Under the pieces are notes generated by a model. That model was given only the letters and a program-made list of their open reading frames with translations, was not told the origin of the DNA and did not search any database. From assembly GCA_038501625.1 (NCBI GenBank), contig JAZAYU010000019.1:3246501-3310500 (forward strand): a DNA stretch of 64,000 bases, in the 5' to 3' direction. This DNA comes from Corbicula japonica (Eukaryota > Mollusca > Bivalvia > Venerida > Cyrenidae). The position numbers and the translations under genes are program-made. Positions 1-10,260 of the stretch are shown one piece after another. How positions within the stretch are numbered: the stretch's first letter is position 1; every line of letters starts with the position of its first letter.

Positions 1-277
1 TGTTTTGGTCTGTCCAAAAACATTTAGACTAAAGGGGTTTCCATAATCAATCAGTGATGCACAAAACATACAATGCTGGAAAGTCAAGTCTAAAAGTATA
101 AGGCCAGCCTTGTGAATAAGTTCATCGAGTACCACCTACACACGATCCTTGACAGCGCCATTAAAATGCAACATTGTCAAGAAGTGGGAGGGTCCGAGCT
201 CATCCACCGAGGTAACTTGTACATTTATCCCCAATATTTATAATATATATTCCACACACTCAAACAAACACACTTAG
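1..277. other. Unique flank left of the foldback element
   Basis: No gene, RNA or repeat structure is recognised here. Short frames are interrupted and the sequence is ordinary AT-rich DNA. It serves as the left flank of the large inverted-repeat element. Confidence 0.5.
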
Positions 278-289
278 CCAAAATACAAG
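278..289. repeat. Candidate target-site duplication, left copy
   Basis: The 12-bp word CCAAAATACAAG lies directly against the left end of the inverted-repeat element. An identical word in the same orientation lies 4 bp beyond its right end (7616-7627). A direct repeat at both edges is what insertion of a mobile element leaves. Twelve bases is longer than the usual 8-9 bp of foldback, hAT or P elements, so the true duplication could be a shorter part of it. Confidence 0.5.
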
Positions 290-459
290 CAGCGTGAAGT
301 TGGCCGCCAAGCAGCCAAGCAGCCAAGCAGCGTGAAGTTGGCCGCCAAGCAGACAAGCAGCCAAGCAGCGTGAAGTTGGCCGCCAAGCAGCCAAGCAGCG
401 TGAAGTTGGCAGCCAAGCAGCCAAGCAGCCAGGCAGCGTGAAGTTGGCCGCCCAACAGC
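290..459 (+). repeat. Outer terminal tandem block, left arm
   Basis: About five units of roughly 30 bp built on CAGCGTGAAGTTGGCCGCC followed by one to three copies of the 8-mer AAGCAGCC. Units of 30 and 38 bp differ by one extra 8-mer. The block is distinct from the 17-bp array inside it and is mirrored at the right end, which marks it as an outer domain of the inverted repeat. Confidence 0.75.
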
Positions 460-3400
460 CTAGCTGATACTTTGGCTGCTGTGAAACTTTTGCTGCTGAG
501 CTGCTGTGGCGGCTGGAAAAAAGTTCGCTGCTGGGCTGCTGTGGCGGCTGGGATACTTTGGCTGCTGGGAAAAGTTGGCTGCTGGAATACTTAAGCTGCT
601 GAGCTGCTGTGGCGGCTGGGAAAAGTTGGCTGCTGGGCTGCTGGGGCGGCTGGGAAAAGTTGGCTGCTAGAATATTTTGGCTGCTGAGCTGCTGTGACGG
701 CTGGGAAAAGTTGGCTGCTGGGCTGCTGTGGCGGCTGGGATACTTTGGCTGCTGGAAAAGTTGGCTGCTGGAATAGTTTGGCTGCTGCGCTGCTGTGGCG
801 GCTGAGAAAAGTTGGCTGCTGGGCTGCTGTGGCGGCTGGGATACTTTGGCTGCTGGGAAAAGTTAGCGGCTGGGAAAAGTTTGCTGCTGGGCTGCTGTGG
901 CGGCTGGGATACTTTGGCTGCTGGGAAAAGTTTCGCTCGAATACTTTGGCTGCTGAGCTGCTGTGGCGGTTGGGAAAAGTTGGCTGCTGGGCTGCTGTGG
1001 CGGCTGGGAAAAGTTGGCTGCTGGAATACTTTGGCTGCTGAGCTGCTCTGGCGGCTGGGAAAAGTTGGCTGCTGGGCTGTTGTGGCGGCTGTGATACTTT
1101 GGCTGCTGGGAAAAGTTGGCTGCTGGAATACTTTGGCTGCTGAGCTGCTGTGACGGCTGGGAAAAGTTGGCTGCTGGGCTGCTGTGGCGGCTGGGATACT
1201 TTGGCTGCTGGGAAAAGTTGGCTGCTGGAATAGTTTGGCCGCTGCGCTGCTGTGGCGGCTGAGAAAAGTTGGCTGCTGGGCTGCTGTGGCGGCTGGGATA
1301 CTTTGGCGGCTGGGAAAAGTTGGCGGCTGGGAAAAGTTGGCTTCTGGGCTGCTGTGGCGGCTGATATACTTTGGCTGCTGGGAAAAGTTGGCGGCTGAGA
1401 AAAGTTTGCTGCTGGGCTGCTGTGCCGGCTGGGATACTTTGGCTCCTGGGAAAAGTTGGCTGCTGGAATACTTTGGCTGCTGAGCTGCTGTGGCGGCTGG
1501 GAAAAGTTGGCTGCTGGGCTGCTGTGGCGGCTGGGAAAAGTTGGCCGCTGGAATACTTTGGCTGCTGAGCTGCTGTGACGGCTGAGAAAAATTGGCTGCT
1601 AGGCTGCTGTGGCGGCTGGAATAATTTGGCTGCTGGGAAAAGTTGGCTGCTGGAATAGTTTGGCTGCTGCGCTGCTGTGGCGGCTGGGAAAAGTTGGCTG
1701 CTGGGCTGCTGTGGCGGCTGGGATACTTTGGCTGTTGGGAAAAGTTGGCTGCTGGAATACTTTGGCTGCTGAGCTGCTGTGGCGGCTGGGAAAAGTTGGC
1801 TGCTGGGCTGCTGTGGCGGCTGGGATACTTTGGCTGCTGGGAAAAGTTGGCTGCTGGATTAGTTTGGCTGCTGCGCTGTTGTAGCGGCTGAGAAAAGTTG
1901 GCTGCTGGGCTGCTGTGGCGGCTGGGATACTTTGGCTGCTGGGAAAAGTTGGCTGCTGGAATAGTTTGGCTGCTGCGCTGCTTTGGCGGCTAGGAAAAGT
2001 TTGCTGATGGGCTGCTCTGGCGGCTGGGAAAAGTTGGCTGCTGGAATACTTTGGCTGCTGAGCTGCTGTGACGGCTGGGAAATTTGGCGGAAGGGCTGCT
2101 GTGGCGGCTGGGATACTTTGGTTGCTGGGAAAAGTTGGCTGCTGGAATAGTTTGGCTGCTGAGCTGCTGTGGTGGCTGGGAAACGTTGGCTGCTGGGCTG
2201 CTGTGGCGGCTGGGAAAAGTTGGCTGCTGGAATACTTTGGCTGCTGAGTTGCTGTGACGGCTGGGAAAAGTTGGCTGCTGGGCTGCTGTGGTGGCTGGGA
2301 TACTTTGGCTGCTGGGAAAAGTTGGCTGCTGGAATACTTTGGCTGCTGCGCTGCTGTGGCGGCTGAGAACAGTTGGCTGCTGGGCTGCTGTGGAGCTGGG
2401 ATACTTTGGCTGCTGGGAAAAGTTGGCTGCTGGAATAGTTCGGCTGCTGCGCTGCTGTGGCGGCTGAGTAAAGTTGGCTGCTGAGCTGCTGTGGCGGCTG
2501 GGAAAAGTCGGCTGCTGGGAAAAGTTGGCTGCTGGAATAGTTTGGCTGCTGTGCTGCTGTGGCGGCTAGGAAAAGTTGGCTGCTGGGCTGCTGTGGTGGC
2601 TGGGATACTTTAGCTGCTGGAATACTTTGGCTGCTGAGCTGCTGTGACGGATGGGAAATGTTGGCTGCTGGGCTGTTGTGGCTGCTGGGATACTTTGGCT
2701 GCTGGGAAAAGTTGGCTGCTGGAATACTTTGGCTGCTGAGCTGCTGTGGCGGCTGGGAAATGTTGGCTGCTGGGCTGCTGTGGCGGCTGGGCTGCTGTGG
2801 CGGCTGGGATGCTTTGGCTGCTAGGAAAAGTTGGCTGCTGGAATAGTTTGGCTGCTGCGCTGCTGTGGCGGCTGAGAAAAGTTGGCTGCTGGGCTGCTGT
2901 GGCGGCTGTGATACTTTGGCTGCTGGGAAAAGTTGGCTGCTGGAATAGTTTGGCTGCTGCGCTGCTGTGGCGGCTAGAAAAAGTTGGCTGCTGGGCTGCT
3001 GTGGCGGCTGGGATACTTTGGCTGCTGGGAAAAGTTGGCTGCTGGTACAGTTTGGCTGCTGCGCTGCTGTAGAGGCTGAGAAAAGTTGGCTGCTGGGCTG
3101 CTGTGGCGGCTGGGATACTTTGGCTGCTGGGAAAAGTTGGCTGCTGGAATAGTTTGGCTGCTGCGCTGCTGTGGCGGCTAGGAAAGTTGGCTGCTGGGCT
3201 GCTCTGGCGGCTGGGAAAAGTTGGCTGCTGGAATACTTTGGCTGCTGAGTTGCTGTGACGGCTGGGAAAAGTTGGCTGCTGGGCTGCTGTGGTAGCTGGG
3301 ATACTTTGGCTGCTGGGAAAAGTTGGCTGCTGGAATAGTTTGGCTGCTGCGCTGCTGTGGCGGCTAGGAAAGTTGGCTGCTGGGCTGCTCTGGCGGCTGG

Positions 3401-3880
3401 GAAAAGTTGGCTGCTGGAATACTTTGGCTGCTGAGTTGCTGTGACGGCTGGGAAAAGTTGGCTGCTGGGCTGCTGTGGTAGCTGCGATACTTTGGCTGCT
3501 GGGAAAAGTTGGCTGCTGGAATACTTTGGCTGCTGCGCTGCTGTGGCGGCTGAGAACAGTTGGCTGCTGGGCTGCTGTGGCGGCTGGGATACTTTGGCTG
3601 CTGGGAAAAGTTGGCTGCTGGAATACTTTGGCTGCTGAGCTGCTGTTGCGGCTGGGAAAAGTTGGCTGCTGGGCTGCTGTGGTGGCTGGGATACTTTGGC
3701 TGCTGGAATACTTTGGCTGCTGAGCTGCTGTGACGTCTGGGAAAAGTTGGCTGCTGGGCTGCTGTGGCGGCTGGGATACGTTGGCTGCTGGGAAAAGTTG
3801 GCGGCTGGGAAATGTTGGCTGCTGGGCTGCTGTGGCGGCTGGGATACTCTGGCTGCTGGGAAAAGTTGGCCATTGCACCA
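460..3880 (+). repeat. Left arm: 17-bp unit array with 102-bp higher-order repeat
   Basis: The array parses into 17-bp units, for example GGCGGCTGGGATACTTT, GGCTGCTGGGAAAAGTT, GGCTGCTGGAATACTTT, GGCTGCTGAGCTGCTGT, GGCGGCTGGGAAAAGTT and GGCTGCTGGGCTGCTGT. These six in order form a 102-bp higher-order unit that recurs with substitutions, truncations and a variant class containing AATAGTTT and CTGCGCTG. The strand is strongly G-rich and C-poor. Because 17 is not a multiple of three, each frame cycles through all phases every 51 bp, so long open frames appear by composition; the longest, 680 codons on the minus strand, repeats every 34 residues. It is treated here as non-coding. Confidence 0.85.
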
Positions 3881-4632
3881 TTCTTTAGTCAACTGATACA
3901 TAGAGGTATTAGGGTGGTCTTTGTGTCGTAAAAATGATATTATTGCTCGTTTTTAATGTTTATACATTTCATTTTTTCAACAACCATATCTTTGGCAATA
4001 CTAATAAATACTGTAGAATCTCGAAAATAAGCGCATAATCGAAAATACGCGCTTACTGAAAATAAGCCCATATGTCTTACAGAAAACTAATACCTAAAAA
4101 TAAGCGCATATCCGTCCCTTGAGTTAAAATCTATCCCAAAAATAAGCGCATATCCAAAGTATTATAGTTTTCAATGTTTGTTTGGTAATATTTATGTTGC
4201 TTGAAGTAATATTTTTTGCATACGCAGTGTGTCATAAAATAACTAATGGACGAAACTCCAAATAAAAATCTCCAAACAACTCGGAAATCTTACAGCAAAG
4301 AAACAAAGTGATGATCAATTGTTGTAAATTTGTAAATAAACTTGCCTTTCCAAACACGTCTTTCCTCTTCCAAGAGGGTAATAGTGTTTTGGTAATGTTT
4401 GATGAATGCGTGTCTATAAAAGTGTTTTTTTTTCAAAAATCAGCGTATATTCCGTCAATCTAAGCTATAAGCGCATATCAAATATTAGCGCATATTCAGC
4501 TATAAGCGCAGCGTATACGCTTATTTTTGTGATTCTACAGTATAGAAGAATAAAGGCTTCAAAAGACACCTGGAAATAAATTCAGACTTACACTGAACGC
4601 GAAACAAATTTTAACAATGAGGAAGTAAGCGC
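3881..4632. other. Loop of the foldback element
   Basis: Non-repetitive spacer between the two arms, about 750 bp. It holds the 530-bp TA-flanked MITE (4011-4540) and about 100 bp of plain sequence on each side. No coding frame is seen, so the loop does not supply a transposase. Confidence 0.6.
4011..4540. mobile_element. 530-bp MITE with TA target duplication, nested in the loop
   Basis: The ends are CTGTAGAATC and GATTCTACAG, perfect 10-bp inverted repeats, each followed outward by the dinucleotide TA. The interior carries many copies of AATAAGCGCATA-like words near both ends in opposite orientations (for example 4024-4160 and 4440-4525), so the subterminal regions are also inverted repeats. 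TA duplication and size fit a non-autonomous Tc1/mariner or pogo relative. No transposase frame is present. Confidence 0.75.
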
Positions 4633-7490
4633 ATGATGAAACTTTTCCCAGCCGCTACAGCAGCCCAGCAGCCAACTTTTCCCAGCAGCCAAAGTATCCC
4701 AGCTCAGCAGCCAAAGTATTCCAGCAGCCAACTTTTCCCAGCAGCCAAAGTATCCCAGCCGCCACAACAGTTCAGCAGCCAACTTTTCCCAGCCGTCACA
4801 GCAGCTCAGCAGCCAAAGTATTCCAGCAGCCAAAGTATCTCAGCCGCCACAGCAGCCCAGCAGCCAACTTTTCCAAGCCGCCACAGCAGCGCAGCAGCCA
4901 AACTATTCCAGCAGCCAACTTTTCCCAGCAGCCAAAGTATCCCAGCCGCCACAGAAGCCCAGCAGCCAACTTTTCCCAGCCGCCACAGCAGCGCAGCAGC
5001 CAAACTATTCCAGCAGCCAACTTTTCCCAGCAGCCAAAGTATCCCAGCCGCCACAGCAGCCCAGCAGCCAACTTTCCTAAACCGCCAAATCAGCTCGGCA
5101 GCCAAAGTATTCCAGCAGCCAACTTTTCCCAGCCGCCACAGCAGCCCAGCAGCCAACTTTTTTTAGCCGCCACAGCAGCGCAGAAGCAAAGCTATTCTAG
5201 CCGCCAACTTTTCACAGCAGCCAAAGTATCCCAGCCGCCACAACAGCCCAGCAGCCAACTTTTCCCAGCAGTCACAGCAGCTCAGCAGCCAAAGTATTCC
5301 AGCAGCCAACTTTTCCCAGCAGCCAAGGTATCCCAGCCGCCACAACAGCCCAGCAGCCAACTTTTCCCAGCCGTCACAGCAGCTCAGCAGCCAACGTATT
5401 CCAGCAGCCAACTTTTCCCAGCCGCCACAGCAGCCCAGCAGCCAACTTTTCCCAGCCGCCACAGCAGCGCAGCAGCCAAAGTATTCCAGCAGCCAACTTT
5501 TCCAAGCAGCAAAAGTATCCCAGCCGCAACAGCAGCCAAGCAGCCAACTTTTCCCAGCCGCCACAGCAGCTCAGCAGCCAAAGTATTCCAGCAGCCAACT
5601 TTTCCCAGCAGCCAAAGTATCCCAGCCGCCATAACAGCCCAGCAGCCAAAGTAGCCCAGCCGTCACAGCAGCTCAGCAACCAAAGTATTCCAGCAGCCAA
5701 CTTTTCCCAGCAGCCAAAGCATCCGAGCCGCCACAGCAGCCCAGCAGCCAACTGTTCCTAGCCGCCACAGCAGCGCATCAGCCAAACTATTCCAGCAGCC
5801 AACTTTTCCCAGCAGCCAAAGAATCCCAGCCGCCACAGCAGCTCAGCAGCCACACTATTCCAGCAGCCAACTTTTCCCAGCAGCCAAAGTATCCCAGCCG
5901 CCACAGCAGCCAACTTTTCCCAGCCGTCACAGCAGCTCAGCAGCCAAAGTATTCCAGCAGCCAACTTTTCCCAGCAGCCAAAGTATCCCAGCCGCCACAA
6001 CAGCCCAGCAGCCAACTTTTCCCAGCCGTCACAGCAGCTCAGCAGCCAAAGTATTCCAGCAGCCAACTTTTCCCAGCAGCCAAAGCACCCCAGCCGCCAC
6101 AGCAGCCCAGCAGCCAACTTTTCCTAGCCGCCACAGCAGCGCATCAGCCAAAGTATTCCAGCAGCCAACTTTTCCCAGCAGCCAAAGTATCCCAGCCGCC
6201 ACAACAGCCCAGCAGCCAACTTTTCCCAGCCGTCACAGCAGCTCAGCAGCCAAAGTATCTCAGCAGCCAACTTTTCCCAGCAGCCAAAGCATCCCAGCCG
6301 CCATAGCAGCCCAGCAGCCAACTTTTCCTAGCCGCCACAGCAGCGCATCAGCCAAACTATTCCAGCAGCCAACTTTTCCCAGCAGCCAAAGAATCCCAGC
6401 CGCCACAGCAGCCCAGCAGCCAACTTTTCTCAGCCGCCACAGCAGCGCAGCTGCCAAACTATTCTAGCAGCAAACTTTTCCCAGCAGCCAAAGTATCCCA
6501 GCCGCCACAGCAGCCCAGCATCCAACTTTTCCCAGCCGTCACAGCAGCTCAGCAGCCAGATAATTCCAGCAGCCAACTTTTCCCAGCAGCCAAAGTATCA
6601 CAGCTGCCACAACAGCTCAGCAGCCAAAGTATTCCAGCAGCCATCTTTTCCCAGCCGCCACAGCAGCCCAGCGGCGAACTTGTCCTAGCCGCCACAGCAG
6701 CCCAGCAGCCAACTTTTCCCAGCCGTCACAGCAGCTCAGCAGCCGAAGTATTCCAGCAGCCAACTTTTCCCAGCAGCCAAAGTATCACAGCCGCCACAAC
6801 AGCTCAGCAGCCAAAGTATTCCAGCAGCCAACTTTTGCCAGCCGCCACAGCAACCCAGCAGCCAACTTTTATGAGCCGCCACAGCAGCTCAGCAGCCAAA
6901 GTATTCCAGCAGCCAACTTTTCCCAGCCGCCACAGCAGCCCAGCAGCCAACTTTTATGAGCCGCCACAGCAGCTCAGCAGCCAAAGTATTCCAGCAGCCA
7001 ACTTTTCCCAGCCGCCACAGCAGCCCAGCAGCCAACTTTTCCTAGCCACCACAGCAGCGCAGCAGCCAAACTATTCCAGCAGCCAACTTTTCCACGCAGC
7101 CAAAGAATCCCAGCCGCCACAGCAGCCCATCAGATAACTTTTCACTGCCGCCACAGCAGCGCAGCAGCCAAACTATTACAGCAGCCAACTTTACCCAGCA
7201 GCCAAAATATCCCAGCCGCCACAGCAGCCCAGCAGCCAACTTTTCTCAGCCGCAACGGCAGCTCAGCAGCCAAAGTATTCCAGCAGCCAACTTTTCCCAG
7301 CCGCCACAGCAGCCCAGCAGCCAACTTTTCCCAGCCGCCACAGCAGCTCAGAAGCCAAAGTATTCCAGCAGCCAACTTTTCCCAGCAGCCAAAGTATCCC
7401 AGCCGCCACAGAAGCCCAGTAGCGAACTTTTTTCCAGCCGCCACAGCAGCTCAACAGCCAAAGTTTCACAGCAGCCAAAGTATCAGCTAG
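4633..7490 (-). repeat. Right arm: the same 17-bp array in inverse orientation
   Basis: Reverse complement of the left-arm array, with the same 17-bp units (AACTTTTCCCAGCAGCC and AAAGTATCCCAGCCGCC on the plus strand) and 102-bp order. It is about 560 bp shorter than the left arm, as expected if the arms have gained and lost units independently. The inner junction (AAACTTTTCCCAGCCGC at about 4640) differs from the left inner junction, whereas the outer junctions match. Confidence 0.85.
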
Positions 7491-7496
7491 GCTGTT

Positions 7497-7615
7497 GGGC
7501 GGCCAACTTCACGCTGCCTGGCTGCTTGGCTGCTTGGCGGCCAACTTCACGCTGCTTGGCTGCTTGGCGGCCAACTTCACGCTGCTTGGCTGCTTGGCGG
7601 CCAACTTCACGAACA
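7497..7615 (-). repeat. Outer terminal tandem block, right arm
   Basis: Three to four copies of a 30-bp unit built on GGCGGCCAACTTCACGCTG followed by CTTGGCTG words, the reverse complement of the block at 290-459. It ends at CTTCACGAACA, after which the 12-bp direct repeat begins. Confidence 0.7.
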
Positions 7616-7627
7616 CCAAAATACAAG
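7616..7627. repeat. Candidate target-site duplication, right copy
   Basis: CCAAAATACAAG, identical and in the same orientation as 278-289. See that entry for the reasoning. Confidence 0.5.
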
Positions 7628-8351
7628 AGACAAAGAAACAGTAAAAAACAACAACATAATATTAGCTTATTAAAACAAGTTACAATTTTATCAAGCGTAA
7701 TATCACTTAAAATTTGTCAAATTTTCTATATATATATATGTTTATTTAATTATAAGAAGGGTTTACTTTACATGTTTAATGTTAGTTATATTAATTATTA
7801 CATATAAATAGATTGTAAGAGAACTCTGAAAGCCAGTAAACACGACACATATGAAAATATTGCAGCTAGGTTTACCTGAGTCTGTTCATAAGCAGTAATG
7901 GAAATGCACATTATAGTTCACGCCGCCTAGCCATGGTTGACCGCAACTCAATCTTTCCAATTCCGATCCTACCAAACGGTGGTGTGCATAAGTATGACGG
8001 TGAACATTGGACCTTGAATGGAATATTCCTTGTTGAGGTTAACATTAATTTCATGTGCAGAGGAGTATGTTCCCCAGATAAAAGAATGGGTTTGGCCAAA
8101 GCAAGAAAACAATGGGCGGAACTAATCAAAATAGAATTTTGGCAGGGCTTTTGAGAATAAAAATGCTTTGCATCAAAGGGAAACCAGAGGCAAAAAGAGT
8201 TACCGTATATTCCGGTGGTAACTGAACAATATGCAAGCTGTGATATTGAAGTAACACATTAAATCAGGTCGAAATATCGAAATAAATGTCTTTTTGGAGT
8301 ACTGTTAACAAACATAAGAATAGTGTTTATCGACCATCAAAGGACATATAA
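7628..8351. other. AT-rich intergenic stretch
   Basis: No supported gene. A 73-codon plus-strand frame at 7933-8154 and a minus-strand frame opposite it show no recognisable domain. The words around 7836-7895 resemble 10003-10068 (both contain ACACGACA, ATATGAAAATA and a GGTTT...GAGTC-like run), suggesting an old direct repeat on either side of the 8.36-9.94 kb element. Confidence 0.3.
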
Positions 8352-8561
8352 GATAACTATGGAAGCGTATATGGTACACCCTGATGTTTTGATTAAATCG
8401 ACTTAAGGTAAGTCGACTTGTCATGATAACAAAAGAAAATTAACTGTACCTGTTGTCTACGTAAACTAATCTTTATGGCATAAGTTATTGCAACATTATT
8501 TAAAAATATGTCATGTCGACGTCTGTTATGTCAACTTATCCAAATAGTTCTAGTAAGCATG

Positions 8562-8837
8562 TTAACCATTTCCTTGATATCTACGCATTTTTACGCATGT
8601 GCGACCGTGTAGATCCAGATCAGCCAGCACATCCGTGACGTCTGATCAGGATCTGCTCTAGTCGCATTTTGGTCAGAATTAACCTAATGAATAAAAAGCG
8701 AACAGTTTAGATCCTGATCAGACGGAATAGATATGCCGGCCGATCTGGATCTAAACTGTTCGCCCTAGCAATAAAGGTGTGTCTATACAGATGATAGTGT
8801 CTCTAGCTGGGAGCGAACCCGCACCGAAAAGGGTTAA
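8562..8837 (+). mobile_element. piggyBac-like MITE, nested copy with 3' insertion
   Basis: Copy of the TTAA-flanked family best seen at 35188-35429. It runs from TTAACCATTTCC to AAAAGGGTTAA and lies inside the 1.58-kb element, so it inserted later. Near its right end it has about 35 extra bases (about 8792-8826) containing GGGAGCGAACCCGCACC, whose reverse complement resembles a tRNA B box. Confidence 0.7.
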
Positions 8838-9124
8838 CAAAAATCCTTCCTTTTGACCCTAGGCGATCCAGTTTTGGATAGAACAAACTATGGCACCAGG
8901 GGCACAATTTGAGCAAAATTGGTTTAAACCCAACCTTTAGTTTCTGACTAATAGCGGGGGCAAAATATTGTTAACGGACGGACAGACCACGGATGAATGT
9001 TGGTAAGCCCACCATCTGAAGTTGGTCTAAAAAGACATGTTCAACTTTTGCATAGACATCATGAATGTGTACTAGTAGACCAATGATTATAAATATCTAA
9101 TGGAGTATATACGACAGTGCTACA

Positions 9125-9625
9125 AATAATAATGGCTGAATTGTGAGCTATGGTCATTAAAAATAGGTGGTGCACACGTCTCATCCTGGAAAACATTTTG
9201 GTGAAGGTTCAATGATTCTATCTGTAATAATTATTTGGCAAAGCAGGTCACAAGCCAATTTTTATCATTGTTTGGCTATATCAGGGGCAATAAACGAGTA
9301 ATTTGCGAATAATAGCCCTTTCAAAATAGTAGATGCACACTATCACATTCTGATAAATAATTTGGTGAAGGTTCCATGATTCTATTCATAATAGGTTTTT
9401 GGATATGCAACTTACAAGCAAATTTTCATCATTTAGGCTATTTCAGTGTCAATAACTGAGTAATTAAGAGTAATGGCCCTTGCAAAATAGGAGGTGCACA
9501 AGTTAACATCCTTTTAACATTTTGGTGAATGTTTATTCATTCTTTCTGTAATAATTATTTGGCTAGACAGGTCAAAAGCTAACAATTGTCAGTTTTGGAG
9601 TTAGTTATTCAGGGGCAATGACTCT
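9125..9625 (+). repeat. Three degenerate repeats of about 160 bp
   Basis: Three copies share, in order, GGTGCACA-like words, TTTGGTGAAGGTTC, ATTCTATCTGTAATAATTAT, a TTTGGCTAT word and GGGGCAATAA. Divergence is high. They fill much of the interior of the 1.58-kb TIR element and resemble internal repeats of other bivalve MITEs. Confidence 0.6.
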
Positions 9626-10194
9626 GGAATTTATGGGTCTATATGTCGCCTATAGCAAGTCGTAAAGCCGTAAACAATGAGCATAGTCAACATAGCATTT
9701 TTTACAAAGCACGTCATTGTGTAGTTATGTCGATTTATTTTTAGACGACAAGTCGACTTATGTTATTCAGTAATGACCAGATTAAGACGACAAGTCGAGT
9801 TCTGTTATTACGTCATGATCCGATTATCATGTCATTCTTTATATTATTTTGATAACTTGGTGCGATCATGTCGTCCTACAAGCACACATCTTCGCATGAA
9901 ACGACATCATCAGGGTGTACCATATACGCTTCCATAGATAACAGCACTGATTTAACTGTCACTGAAAGAATGAAATAGATTAAAATGGAACATTGAAAGA
10001 CGTCGAACACGACAAATATGAAAATAGTGCATGTCCGGTTTGAATGAGCCAACTCATGGGCAATAATGTCTTGATCGTATTCCGATTGATCAAGCGTTCT
10101 CGTAACAAGGAGTTCAAAGTTTTTTTATAATTATTTTATTATTAATATTAAGATTTTCATTCTTTTGCTGCAACTCATTTCCTAACAAATTCCT

Positions 10195-10260
10195 GGGCCC
10201 AAGATCATAAAACTAAAGCTGGAGACCAGACTCAAATCTCAGTTTTATGATCTTGGGCCC
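10195..10260. mobile_element. 66-bp perfect-ended hairpin, solo ends of a foldback MITE
   Basis: GGGCCCAAGATCATAAAACT at 10195-10214 is the exact reverse complement of 10241-10260. The short centre carries CCAGACTCAAATCTC, which also occurs in the larger hairpins at 23926, 33520 and 53758. It looks like an internally deleted member of that family. Confidence 0.65.

Larger units (their letters stand above)
290..7615. mobile_element. Giant foldback (inverted-repeat) element, about 7.3 kb
   Basis: The left arm (290-3880) and right arm (4633-7615) are inverted copies of each other around a loop of about 750 bp. This is more than two tandem arrays that happen to face each other. The outer edges match in detail: a block of CGTGAAGTTGGCC-type repeats, then GGGCGGCCAAC/GTTGGCCGCCC, the word AGCCTAGCTGATACTTTGG, and the same irregular first units, occur at 430-590 and, reverse-complemented, at 7360-7510. 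The arms consist of short tandem units and no transposase frame is present in arm or loop. The architecture is that of Drosophila FB and sea-urchin TU foldback elements (known families). Assignment to them is inference. The arms could form a hairpin of about 3 kb as single-stranded DNA or RNA. The element would be non-autonomous. Confidence 0.7.
8358..9936. mobile_element. 1.58-kb TIR element with 29-bp inverted ends
   Basis: The 29-bp termini 8358-8386 (starting TATGGAAGCGTATATGGTAC) and 9908-9936 are perfect inverted repeats. They are flanked by the direct repeat GATAAC (8352-8357 and 9937-9942), or AGATAACW if the termini are taken as ATGG/CCAT. Subterminal GTCGACTT/AAGTCGAC words cluster just inside both ends (8400-8530, 9735-9800), a pattern of transposase binding sites. 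No transposase frame is present, so it is non-autonomous. The superfamily is uncertain; an 8-bp duplication with one mismatch would suit hAT. Confidence 0.75.

Noticed and set aside
1859..3901. 680-codon Ser/Pro/Gln-rich frame on the minus strand
   Set aside because: It follows the 17/102-bp repeat exactly (34-residue period), other frames in the same array are also open, it starts outside the array by chance, and no promoter, intron or domain is seen.
4633..5166. 177-codon frame on the plus strand in the right arm
   Set aside because: Same repeat-derived composition in the inverted arm; it ends where a unit has a point change, not at a gene boundary.
290..7615. CRISPR-like array
   Set aside because: Units are contiguous and vary gradually, with no unique spacers, and the window is eukaryotic.
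7933..8154. 73-codon frame next to the 1.58-kb element
   Set aside because: No domain, no splice context, and an equally long frame runs on the other strand.
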